Source of the DNA: CAZBEL01 sp964628055
Lineage (GTDB): Bacteria; Fidelibacterota; Marinisomatia; Marinisomatales; TCS56
Length of the DNA: 12,019 bases
Assembly (NCBI GenBank): GCA_964628055.1
Contig: CAZVNL010000051.1
Coordinates: 1 to 12,019 of the forward strand
Reading direction: 5' to 3'
Shown here: positions 1-6,736 of the stretch, piece after piece
Layout: every line of letters begins with the position of its first letter
Numbering within the stretch: position 1 is the first letter of the stretch
Notes under the pieces: generated by a model
The model's input: the letters and a program-made list of their open reading frames with translations, nothing else
What the model was told of the DNA's origin: nothing
Database searches by the model: none
Made by a program: the position numbers and the translations under genes

Positions 1-143
1 AACAGGGCAAAGCACTGGTGGAATTATTGCGTCTGCACATTTTCCGGGAGGATAATGTCGTTTTTCCCCTGGCGGTTAAATACATTTCCCAAAACGAATT
101 GCAGGCCATGGCAATAGCAGCGGAGAAGTTTGATCACCACTAA
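1..143 (+). CDS. Hemerythrin-like (HHE) domain protein, C-terminal fragment
   Basis: The frame that starts at base 3 stays open to a TAA at 141-143 and gives the last 46 residues of a protein whose start lies outside the window. It contains the stretch HIFREDNVVFPLA followed by an acidic helix ending in KFDHH. A histidine followed by an acidic pair and then an FP turn is typical of the last helices of hemerythrin HHE cation-binding domains, where His and Glu/Asp bind a di-iron centre. Members of the family sense or carry oxygen or nitric oxide, or protect iron in the cytoplasm. The role here cannot be narrowed because the other metal ligands are missing. The assignment rests on this one motif. 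No clear terminator follows the stop. Confidence 0.62.
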   Translation, partial: QGKALVELLRLHIFREDNVVFPLAVKYISQNELQAMAIAAEKFDHH

Positions 144-160
144 TAATTGATTTTGACGTT

Positions 161-257
161 TTGTAATTAATACCATTGGTGTTCTTTGCAAGGGTTTTTG
201 GGATTTTGTAACGGGTATTTCTTACTCGGTGGTTGGTTTCTTGCTTATTAATTACAA
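161..257. repeat. 12-bp perfect inverted repeat in the 144-361 gap
   Basis: TTGTAATTAATA at 161-172 is the exact reverse complement of TATTAATTACAA at 246-257, with 73 bases between the arms. The arms are AT-rich and have a palindromic TAATTA core, so chance is more likely than for a random 12-mer. The repeat lies between the hemerythrin-like gene and the M1 peptidase gene. It could be a paired operator or an RNA pairing element. No T-run follows it, so it does not look like a terminator. The rest of the 218-base gap shows no convincing -35/-10 pair and no RNA gene. Confidence 0.5.
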
Positions 258-350
258 TCCAGTCTACTTTTCCAGGGGACATAAACATAGGTGGGCGACT
301 TTTAGTCACCGGGAGGGTCTAACCAACTGCGTCATTCGATGGTCAAACTT

Positions 351-355
351 AGGAG
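351..355 (+). promoter_or_regulatory. Ribosome binding site that decides the M1 peptidase start
   Basis: AGGAG lies six bases upstream of ATG at 362, an ideal spacing. The alternative in-frame TTG at 356 would abut the site with no spacer, so ATG 362 is chosen. Confidence 0.75.
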
Positions 356-361
356 TTGGGT

Positions 362-3304
362 ATGAAAAGTGTATTCTTATTGGGGCTACTTCCCTGGGGG
401 CTTTTAATGGGCGAGCAACCTTATTTTCAACAGCGAGTTGCTTACGAGATCCACGTCACCCTGAATGATTCCGCCCATACGCTCTCCGCTCAGGAAAAAA
501 TACTATACGTAAACAATTCACCGGATACGCTGAGTTTTATCTGGTTCCACCTCTGGCCCAACGCCTATAAGAATGACTCCACCGCTTTTGCGCGCCAACA
601 AATCAAGCAGCGCCGTACCCGCTTTCACTATTCCAAGGCCAAGGATCGTGGTAATATAGATAGTTTGGCTTTTTCGGTAAATGGGCAAACCGCGGACTGG
701 GAATACCATCCTGACTATATAGACATTGCCAAACTATGGCTTCCAAAACCCCTTGTTCCCGGCGATTCCATTACTATTGAAACCCCTTTTTTCGTAAAAC
801 TGCCCGAGGTGTTTTCGCGGCTGGGTCATACAGGGAAACACTACGAAATCACCCAGTGGTATCCCAAACCGGCGGTGTATGACCGGGAGGGGTGGCACCC
901 CATACCCTATTTGGATCAGGGAGAATTTTACAGTGAATTCGGGCAATTTGACGTTTACATCACCCTCCCGAAGGAATATCGCGTCATGGCTACGGGTGAC
1001 CTGGTAGGTGGCGAGGCTGAATACGCTTGGCTGGACTCCCTGGCCCGGGAGGGAGACTCGCTCTATTCCCTAGCCAAAAAAGAGTTTAAAGCCAAGCTGA
1101 AGGAACTCCGTAAACTAGAGAAAAAGAGTCGCAAGGGGAAGAGGAAAAAGGGGAAAAAGTCGCCCTCAGTATCCTCCGCACCGCCGGTGCTCAAAACCCT
1201 TCATTTCCACCAGGAAAAGGTGCACGATTTTGCCTGGTTTGCCGACCAGCGCTGGATTGTCCGGAAAGGTAAACTGTTCCTGGCCGATTCCACCCGAGAG
1301 GTTACTCTCTGGAGTTTCTATTTACCTAAACATGCCAAACTCTGGGAAAACTCAATTGAATATATCCATGATGCCGGTTACTGGTATAGTCGCTTTTACG
1401 GGGATTACCCTTACAATCATATCACGGCGGTGGATGGCGACCTTTCCGCTGGTGGGGGAATGGAATATCCCAATATTACCGTCATCTCTTCCGGTGGATC
1501 CAAGGACCTGCTGGAAATGGTCATTATGCATGAGGTGGGTCATAACTGGTTTTACGGAATTTTAGGTTCCAACGAACGGGACCATACCTGGATGGACGAG
1601 GGACTGAATCAATACACCAACCTTCGTTATTGGGAGAAGAAATACCATTCCCGGGGAGCCCAATTTGTCCTTCAGGATTTTGTGCAGAATAAATTAAAGA
1701 TTGGAAAACACGCCTCCTTCGACTGGTTAACTTATGTTCAGTATCTCCCTGCAGCCCGTAGTCTGGATTCACAACCCCTGAATCTTTCAGCCAATGATTA
1801 CCAACGGAGTAACTACGGCCAGCATTACAGTAAAACTGCCGTATTTACTCGCTATCTACAGCACTATCTGGGGGAAGAAAAGATCGATGAAATCTTCCGG
1901 GACTATTACGAAACCTGGAAATTCAAACATCCTCAACCGGAAGATTATAAGGCGGTTTTTAAAAAGCACGTGGACGAAGATTTAAGCTGGTACCTGGAGG
2001 ATGTTTTCACGAAAACGAACTATATTGATTACGGGATCAGGCGTACCGGGGATCAGTTCACGGTCACCAATTATGGTACCATGCAAGCACCGGTGGAAAT
2101 TGCCTTTTATGACCGGCAGGATAAAGAGATCGGGCGCACCTGGTTGAAAGGGTTTAGCGGCTCGTCCACGATCAAGGGTCCGGAGAATACGGTCAAGGCG
2201 GTGATTGATCCCGATGGGTTTATGCCCGATGCTGACCGGACGAATCATACCACGAAGCGGAGCACCAAACTGAATTTTGTCTGGGACAAGCCCGATTACT
2301 ACAATCGGGATTTAAACCTATTGCCCTGGCTGTTCAGCTACAATGTTTACAACGGATTTACCCCGGGAGTGATGTTGTATTCGGGATTTACACCGGGCTT
2401 TTTTGGTAATGGTCTGGCAGTGAAGCCCATGTGGGATTTTAAGCATAACCGCCTGGTGGGCAATTTATTAATTCGTCGTGGCCTGGTACCCAGTGCATGG
2501 TTAAACCGGGGCACGGTCAGTTTTTCAGCCAGCGATTACAGCGGCCGCTGGGGAGCTGAAGCGGCTTTTGAAGGAACGGTTAAAAAGCCGCTTATTTCCT
2601 ACCCGCGCAACACTGTTTCCGCGGAACTGATGTTTCACCATATCGATTCCGCGGCAGTGGACTCGCAATTTTACGATAGTGGACAGTTTGTCGTTGGGCG
2701 CGTAAAATATTACCGAAGCTGGTCTCCGAATCCCTTTTTTCAGCTAAACGTAGGGAGTGGAATACGAGGGGGAACTGGTTTTCTGAAGGTTACTTTTAAT
2801 TCCACGACCAGTTACGAATTTACCCGGGAGATTAAAATCCAGCTCCGTTTTTGGACCGGTACCTTCGTGAACCGAGACCAAGTTCCTCGTCAGTACCGTA
2901 CCTACCTCAGCGGAGGGGTCGACCCCGATTTTCAAAGGTATGCCCTGGACCGAACCGGCGGGGAAAGTGCCGTTAATATCTACACTGACCAGTATTTCCT
3001 GGCCGGCCCGGGAATAAGGGGCCTCGCCTTGGATTCCCAGGGGAAACCAGTGTCCACCGAAGGCTTTGCCTGGGGTTTAAATGTTTCTCAAAAGGTGCCT
3101 TTAAAAGGTATGGATCTTTTCTTGGATGCTGCTGGTGGTGAAACATTAACTAAGACCTATCTGGATCTGGGTCTTAAGATCGGACCCATCATCCTTCCCC
3201 TTTACCAGAGCTGGGATTCCCAACCATTCGTAAAGGATTGGGATTGGATGAAAGCTCGTCTTCGCTTTGAACTCTCTATGCCCACTTTCTACTTTGGTGG
3301 TTGA
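362..3304 (+). CDS. Secreted M1-family zinc metallopeptidase with long beta-rich C-terminal extension
   Basis: This 980-residue protein belongs to the M1 gluzincin family, which trims N-terminal residues from peptides. Residues 1-18 form a signal peptide without a lipobox cysteine, so the enzyme is probably exported. The catalytic site is intact: GGGMEYP at 364-370 corresponds to the GxMEN substrate-binding motif, HEVGH at 390-394 holds two zinc ligands and the general base, and Glu413 is the third ligand (HExxH-x18-E). Tyr489 in YSKTAVF is the likely transition-state tyrosine. A highly basic, Lys-rich segment at about 240-272 interrupts the region before the catalytic domain. After about residue 650 there are more than 300 residues of alternating aromatic, polar and glycine sequence ending in FYFGG. 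This extension resembles beta-barrel or beta-sandwich sequence and is not part of the minimal M1 core. Substrate is unknown; general peptide degradation at the cell envelope is the simplest reading. Confidence 0.9.
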   Translation: MKSVFLLGLLPWGLLMGEQPYFQQRVAYEIHVTLNDSAHTLSAQEKILYVNNSPDTLSFIWFHLWPNAYKNDSTAFARQQIKQRRTRFHYSKAKDRGNIDSLAFSVNGQTADWEYHPDYIDIAKLWLPKPLVPGDSITIETPFFVKLPEVFSRLGHTGKHYEITQWYPKPAVYDREGWHPIPYLDQGEFYSEFGQFDVYITLPKEYRVMATGDLVGGEAEYAWLDSLAREGDSLYSLAKKEFKAKLKELRKLEKKSRKGKRKKGKKSPSVSSAPPVLKTLHFHQEKVHDFAWFADQRWIVRKGKLFLADSTREVTLWSFYLPKHAKLWENSIEYIHDAGYWYSRFYGDYPYNHITAVDGDLSAGGGMEYPNITVISSGGSKDLLEMVIMHEVGHNWFYGILGSNERDHTWMDEGLNQYTNLRYWEKKYHSRGAQFVLQDFVQNKLKIGKHASFDWLTYVQYLPAARSLDSQPLNLSANDYQRSNYGQHYSKTAVFTRYLQHYLGEEKIDEIFRDYYETWKFKHPQPEDYKAVFKKHVDEDLSWYLEDVFTKTNYIDYGIRRTGDQFTVTNYGTMQAPVEIAFYDRQDKEIGRTWLKGFSGSSTIKGPENTVKAVIDPDGFMPDADRTNHTTKRSTKLNFVWDKPDYYNRDLNLLPWLFSYNVYNGFTPGVMLYSGFTPGFFGNGLAVKPMWDFKHNRLVGNLLIRRGLVPSAWLNRGTVSFSASDYSGRWGAEAAFEGTVKKPLISYPRNTVSAELMFHHIDSAAVDSQFYDSGQFVVGRVKYYRSWSPNPFFQLNVGSGIRGGTGFLKVTFNSTTSYEFTREIKIQLRFWTGTFVNRDQVPRQYRTYLSGGVDPDFQRYALDRTGGESAVNIYTDQYFLAGPGIRGLALDSQGKPVSTEGFAWGLNVSQKVPLKGMDLFLDAAGGETLTKTYLDLGLKIGPIILPLYQSWDSQPFVKDWDWMKARLRFELSMPTFYFGG

Positions 3305-3444
3305 AGGACAGACCAGCCTAAAAGTAAGCCATTAGCAACTAAACGGCGTCGAACAAAAAGGTGGTTTCCATTTCGTCGGCAACAGCGGTAAATTTCACCT
3401 GAATTTTTCTCACCTCCACACAATTTTCATTAAGGTAAGGGTGC

Positions 3445-3882
3445 ATGCGTATGGCGAAATGGGATAAAGAGTCATTTATAGAGGACATGCGCGGCAAATG
3501 TAGTCGCGAAATCGCTAAGATCGGTCTCACAATCATCGAATTTGCCGAAAAAAACGCCGATGAAATCAGCTGGGGTCGGGGAGTCGAACACGGGACGTTG
3601 ACCTTCCGCTGCCGATCAGATTTTGGAATAGTCCCAATTTTCCACATGACCAGCAATGGCACAATTAAAGTCCAGATAAACTTTTTACGCCATAAAGGAG
3701 TCCCCAAGCAGGTCATTCGGGATATGGTAATGAAAATGGAATCCAACTTTTTACGGGAATACGATGAGGTAAACCATCCTGTGGATACCTTCGAACCCAT
3801 GGAAGAGCTATTCCATACCAGTTTCCAGGTGGAGAAATTCCTCAATACCGTGGAAGGGTGCTGTTATCGTTTGCGGCAGTAG
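3445..3882 (+). CDS. Conserved-looking protein of unknown function, 145 aa
   Basis: I do not recognise this protein with certainty. It has no signal peptide or membrane segment, so it is probably cytoplasmic. An N-terminal charged helix (to about residue 38) is followed by SWGRG, a beta-rich middle containing TLTFRC, FGIVPIFHMTSNG and IKVQINFLRHKG, and a helical charged C-terminus. The order WGRG, then a strand with an aromatic, then G-T-I-x-V-Q-I resembles small alpha/beta domains sometimes attached to nuclease-like proteins. That link is a weak impression and no function is claimed. An in-frame stop at 3436-3438 limits the start to ATG 3445 or ATG 3451. Two AAGG sites (3432-3435 and 3437-3440) give usable spacing to either, and I chose the first. 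The gene sits alone between the peptidase and the receptor, with 140 bases upstream and 107 downstream. Confidence 0.75.
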   Translation: MRMAKWDKESFIEDMRGKCSREIAKIGLTIIEFAEKNADEISWGRGVEHGTLTFRCRSDFGIVPIFHMTSNGTIKVQINFLRHKGVPKQVIRDMVMKMESNFLREYDEVNHPVDTFEPMEELFHTSFQVEKFLNTVEGCCYRLRQ

Positions 3883-3977
3883 GGCCGTTTCTATTCTGTT
3901 CTGATATTACTGATCTACCGTATTGACGTAACTGAGTTCCCCAAGCCGATGTTCATTCGATGGGGAGTGTTTATTTT

Positions 3978-3981
3978 AAGG
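3978..3981 (+). promoter_or_regulatory. Ribosome binding site that decides the TonB receptor start
   Basis: AAGG is eight bases before ATG 3990, and the protein then opens directly with a signal peptide. The earlier in-frame ATG at 3960 has no purine-rich site at a good distance and would add ten residues before the signal peptide. Confidence 0.65.
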
Positions 3982-3989
3982 TACCGAGA

Positions 3990-6518
3990 ATGAAACCGTA
4001 TTCCTGGTACCTTGTAAGCTCCTGGTTATTCGTTGTAACCCTCCTGGAGGGAGGGACGGGGAGTATGGCCGGTGCCGTGCGGGATGGGTCAACCCAGCAG
4101 CCATTGGTGGGCGCCAATGTGGTTATTTTAGGGACGGACCTGGGTGCTGCCACGGATGAGCAGGGCAATTTTATCATTACTGACTTGGAGCCCGGAAGTT
4201 ACCATGTAAAGGCCATGATGATCGGCTATGAATCGGCAATTAAGCTCAACGTCCACGTCATGCCAGAGCGCCAGACCATCATCACCTTCCAGCTATCCCT
4301 TTCGGCAGTGGAGTTAGAGGCCGTGCAGGTTACGCGCAGCTTCTTCAAAAAGGAGCCGGACGTATTCACCAGCAGTCGAACGGTGGATTTGGAAGAGATT
4401 CGCAGCGATCCCGGGGGAGTGTACGATATCCAGAAGATGATGCAGAGTTTACCGGCTGTAGTGTCGGGAGCGGACCAGGAAAATGAAATCATTGTCCGGG
4501 GAGGGGCTCCCGGCGAGAACCTCTTTGTCATGGATGAAATCGAAATTCCCAATCCCAATCATTTCGGGTTCCAGGGTAGCGGCGGGGGCCCCATTAATAT
4601 GGTGAATACGGAGTTCGTGGACCAGGTGGAGCTCATCGCCGGGGCTTTTCCAGCCCAATATGGGGGTAAGGCCTCATCGGTGATGAATATTCAACTCCGG
4701 GAAGGGAGCCGGGAGAAGTTCAATTTAGACATGGAAATGAGCATGGCCGGTTTTGGCTTCACGACCGAGGGTCCCCTGGCCAATAAAAGGGGGTCTTATT
4801 TAGCTTCTATACGGAAGAGCTACCTGGACCTGGTAATCAAAGATATCGGGGTCAGCGCCGTCCCGGAATACTGGAACGCCCAAGCTAAGGTCGTATACGA
4901 TCTTAACACCCGCCATAAGCTCATTTTCAATCTTTTATACGGTGAGGATGGCATTGCAATCCGGGATGGTCGTAACCCCTACACCCGGGGGGCGGAGAAT
5001 GTAGACGCTGGGGGAGATCAATATTCCTGGGGGCTGCTCCTAAAGAGTTTATGGAGCAAGTCCCTGTTAACCCGGTTAACCCTTTATCAGAATATGAATC
5101 ACTGGAATACCGATGTATTCAATATAAGGGTGGATCAGAGTCGGCAACGCTATTATTACAATCATGACCGGGAGGGCGAACTGGCTCTGAAAGGGGATTT
5201 GCTGAAGCGATTCAACCGCAACCTGGAGGTGAATACAGGTTTACAGATCAAGGAGGTGAAGGTGGATTACGACACCCATTCCGACTCTTCCACTCGGGAC
5301 ATTTACTGGTATTCCAAGCCTGCTTCCCCGGAGGTTTTGCAACTAATCACTTCCCCGGGGGAGTTTTACGGTGAAATTTTCCCCATCATTACGAACCGGG
5401 ATTCGGTGATTCAGGAAAGTGACTCTCTCTGGGCCTATTACTGGAAGGGTCAAACGGTGCGGTCGGGATTGGTTGGTCACGACACCGTATATGGGGAGTG
5501 GACCCGCGACCGGGTGGAGACGTTCTTCAGGATAAACGGTTTTGGTTCGGTGAAATGGCGGCCCAGTGCAAGGAGTACGATCAACACCGGCCTGCACCTG
5601 TACTACACGGAGTTCAACGATCAACTGTCAGTGGAGCCGCGGTTAGGTTGGTCTTACAACCTTACAGAAAACACCGCGTTGAATCTGGCTTACGGTAAAC
5701 ACTACCAGTTACCCGCCTACACGGTACTCATTAACGGTGAAAGTGGTCGCTATTTGAAGAATAAATTCACCGAGCAGGTGGTTTTAGGACTGGAACGCCT
5801 GATCGGTTCTGACATTCGAGCCGTGGTGGAGGTCTACCGTAAAAATTATCATGATCTGGTAAGGACGAATGCTGATACCACTGCCGATCCCCGGGATCGT
5901 TGGGGTGGGTTCAATAATGCTGGCTCGGGTTATTCCCAGGGGGTAGAGTTTTTCCTGCAGAAGAAACTGGCCCAGCGCTTTTGGGGTACCGTAAGCTACT
6001 CGCACTATATCGCCCAGGCGCGGGATGTACGCGTACGGGATCACGTGGAGTATTACGATTGGGACTTCGACTTTCGGGACGTGGCCACCTTGACCGGCGG
6101 GTACAAGTTCCAGTTCCATAAGCAACCCTGGTACCGGCGATTGAAGAAACGTCCCTGGTGGCCGGCGGTGGCGTGGTTACCCCTGGCCCCGGCCGATGAG
6201 TTCGAGATTGGCCTGCGCTTTCGCTACGTGGGAGGAAAACCGGTGACGCCTAAGACGTATGATTTTATCCACGGCCTGTGGTACCTGGATCCCACGCAAC
6301 CGTTGAATTCCCAGCGCCTGCGGGAATATCGCCGCTTGGACATCATGATCACCCAGCGGAATTTCTTTAAACATTCCAGTCTATCGGTGTTTATTGATAT
6401 TCAGAACGTCTTTAACACCGATAATATCTGGGATATTCAGTACAATTCCGATGGAACCGCAACCGAAGTGCTGCAATTCAAAACCATTCCCGTAGGGGGC
6501 TTTATCTGGGAATTTTAG
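3990..6518 (+). CDS. TonB-dependent outer-membrane receptor with N-terminal carboxypeptidase-regulatory-like domain
   Basis: This 842-residue protein is an energy-coupled outer-membrane transporter or receptor. A signal peptide covers about residues 1-25. Residues 28-112 form a CarboxypepD_reg-like beta-sandwich (PLVGANVVILGTDLGAATD, then GNFIITDLEPGSYHV), common in SusC-like and related receptors. The plug follows at about 140-238, with IQKMMQSLPAV, EIIVRGGAPGENLFVMDEI and AQYGGKASSVMNI, which are hallmark plug sequences. From about 240 to the end there is a repetitive aromatic-rich transmembrane beta-barrel, including NLAYGKHYQLPAY and the near-terminal DIQNVFNT, and it ends in WEF with the expected terminal Phe. 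The barrel appears full length. The ligand cannot be read from the sequence. No SusD-like lipoprotein partner is next to it, so a glycan-uptake role is not supported. The flanking secreted peptidase and deiminase make a peptide or amino-acid-derived ligand possible, by inference only. Confidence 0.9.
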   Translation: MKPYSWYLVSSWLFVVTLLEGGTGSMAGAVRDGSTQQPLVGANVVILGTDLGAATDEQGNFIITDLEPGSYHVKAMMIGYESAIKLNVHVMPERQTIITFQLSLSAVELEAVQVTRSFFKKEPDVFTSSRTVDLEEIRSDPGGVYDIQKMMQSLPAVVSGADQENEIIVRGGAPGENLFVMDEIEIPNPNHFGFQGSGGGPINMVNTEFVDQVELIAGAFPAQYGGKASSVMNIQLREGSREKFNLDMEMSMAGFGFTTEGPLANKRGSYLASIRKSYLDLVIKDIGVSAVPEYWNAQAKVVYDLNTRHKLIFNLLYGEDGIAIRDGRNPYTRGAENVDAGGDQYSWGLLLKSLWSKSLLTRLTLYQNMNHWNTDVFNIRVDQSRQRYYYNHDREGELALKGDLLKRFNRNLEVNTGLQIKEVKVDYDTHSDSSTRDIYWYSKPASPEVLQLITSPGEFYGEIFPIITNRDSVIQESDSLWAYYWKGQTVRSGLVGHDTVYGEWTRDRVETFFRINGFGSVKWRPSARSTINTGLHLYYTEFNDQLSVEPRLGWSYNLTENTALNLAYGKHYQLPAYTVLINGESGRYLKNKFTEQVVLGLERLIGSDIRAVVEVYRKNYHDLVRTNADTTADPRDRWGGFNNAGSGYSQGVEFFLQKKLAQRFWGTVSYSHYIAQARDVRVRDHVEYYDWDFDFRDVATLTGGYKFQFHKQPWYRRLKKRPWWPAVAWLPLAPADEFEIGLRFRYVGGKPVTPKTYDFIHGLWYLDPTQPLNSQRLREYRRLDIMITQRNFFKHSSLSVFIDIQNVFNTDNIWDIQYNSDGTATEVLQFKTIPVGGFIWEF

Positions 6519-6549
6519 GTTTTCATCCTCGAGCAGCATTCTGAACTGT

Positions 6550-6567
6550 AAGGGCATAAAGGCCCTT
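6550..6567 (+). terminator. Possible weak terminator hairpin after the TonB receptor
   Basis: AAGGGC at 6550-6555 pairs perfectly with GCCCTT at 6562-6567 around the loop ATAAAG. It lies 32 bases after the receptor stop. Only a short T stretch accompanies it, so intrinsic termination would be inefficient. It may instead be a simple 3' stabilising hairpin. Confidence 0.35.
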
Positions 6568-6586
6568 TCGAGCACTGTCTACGTAG

Positions 6587-6671
6587 AGCCCTGCCGTGAA
6601 CGGCTGGGTTAATGAACCGGGATTTGTAAGAGTTAACCCTGAGTTGCAGTGGGAACAACTGCCGAATCCCG
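6587..6671 (+). other. Nested inverted repeats, possible structured RNA leader
   Basis: Several complementary segments overlap in this part of the 6519-6736 gap. GCCG (6593-6596) pairs with CGGC (6601-6604) around TGAA, and the stem extends through AGCCC (6587-6591) against GGGTT (6606-6610). GGGTTAA (6606-6612) can instead pair with TTAACCC (6633-6639). CGGGATT (6618-6624) pairs with AATCCCG (6665-6671), enclosing GCAGT (6646-6650) with ACTGC (6658-6662). Mutually exclusive pairing of GGGTT is reminiscent of attenuators, but no known riboswitch class is recognised. The distance from 6671 to the deiminase ATG is 65 bases. Confidence 0.35.
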
Positions 6672-6736
6672 AATAATATGCTTTGTTAAGACGCTTTTCT
6701 GATTAGATTCTACCGATTGAAGAACCCCACCGTAAT

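Noticed and set aside
356..361. TTG at 356 as the M1 peptidase start
   Set aside because: The AGGAG site abuts it with no spacer, while ATG 362 has ideal spacing.
229..468. 79-residue + strand frame before and into the M1 gene
   Set aside because: It overlaps the M1 signal peptide region in another frame, has no ribosome binding site and shows no domain.
3339..3845. 168-residue minus-strand frame across the 145-residue gene
   Set aside because: Most of it is a Ser/Arg/Trp-rich mirror of the + strand gene, which has the better start and composition. Only the last 35 codons outside that gene look protein-like, and these are noted separately.
3923..3950. TTGACG as a -35 box for the TonB receptor gene
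   Set aside because: No -10-like hexamer at 16-18 bases downstream.
6618..6671. A tRNA, suggested by the 7-bp CGGGATT/AATCCCG helix
   Set aside because: The helix encloses only 40 bases, with no anticodon arm or T-loop consensus.
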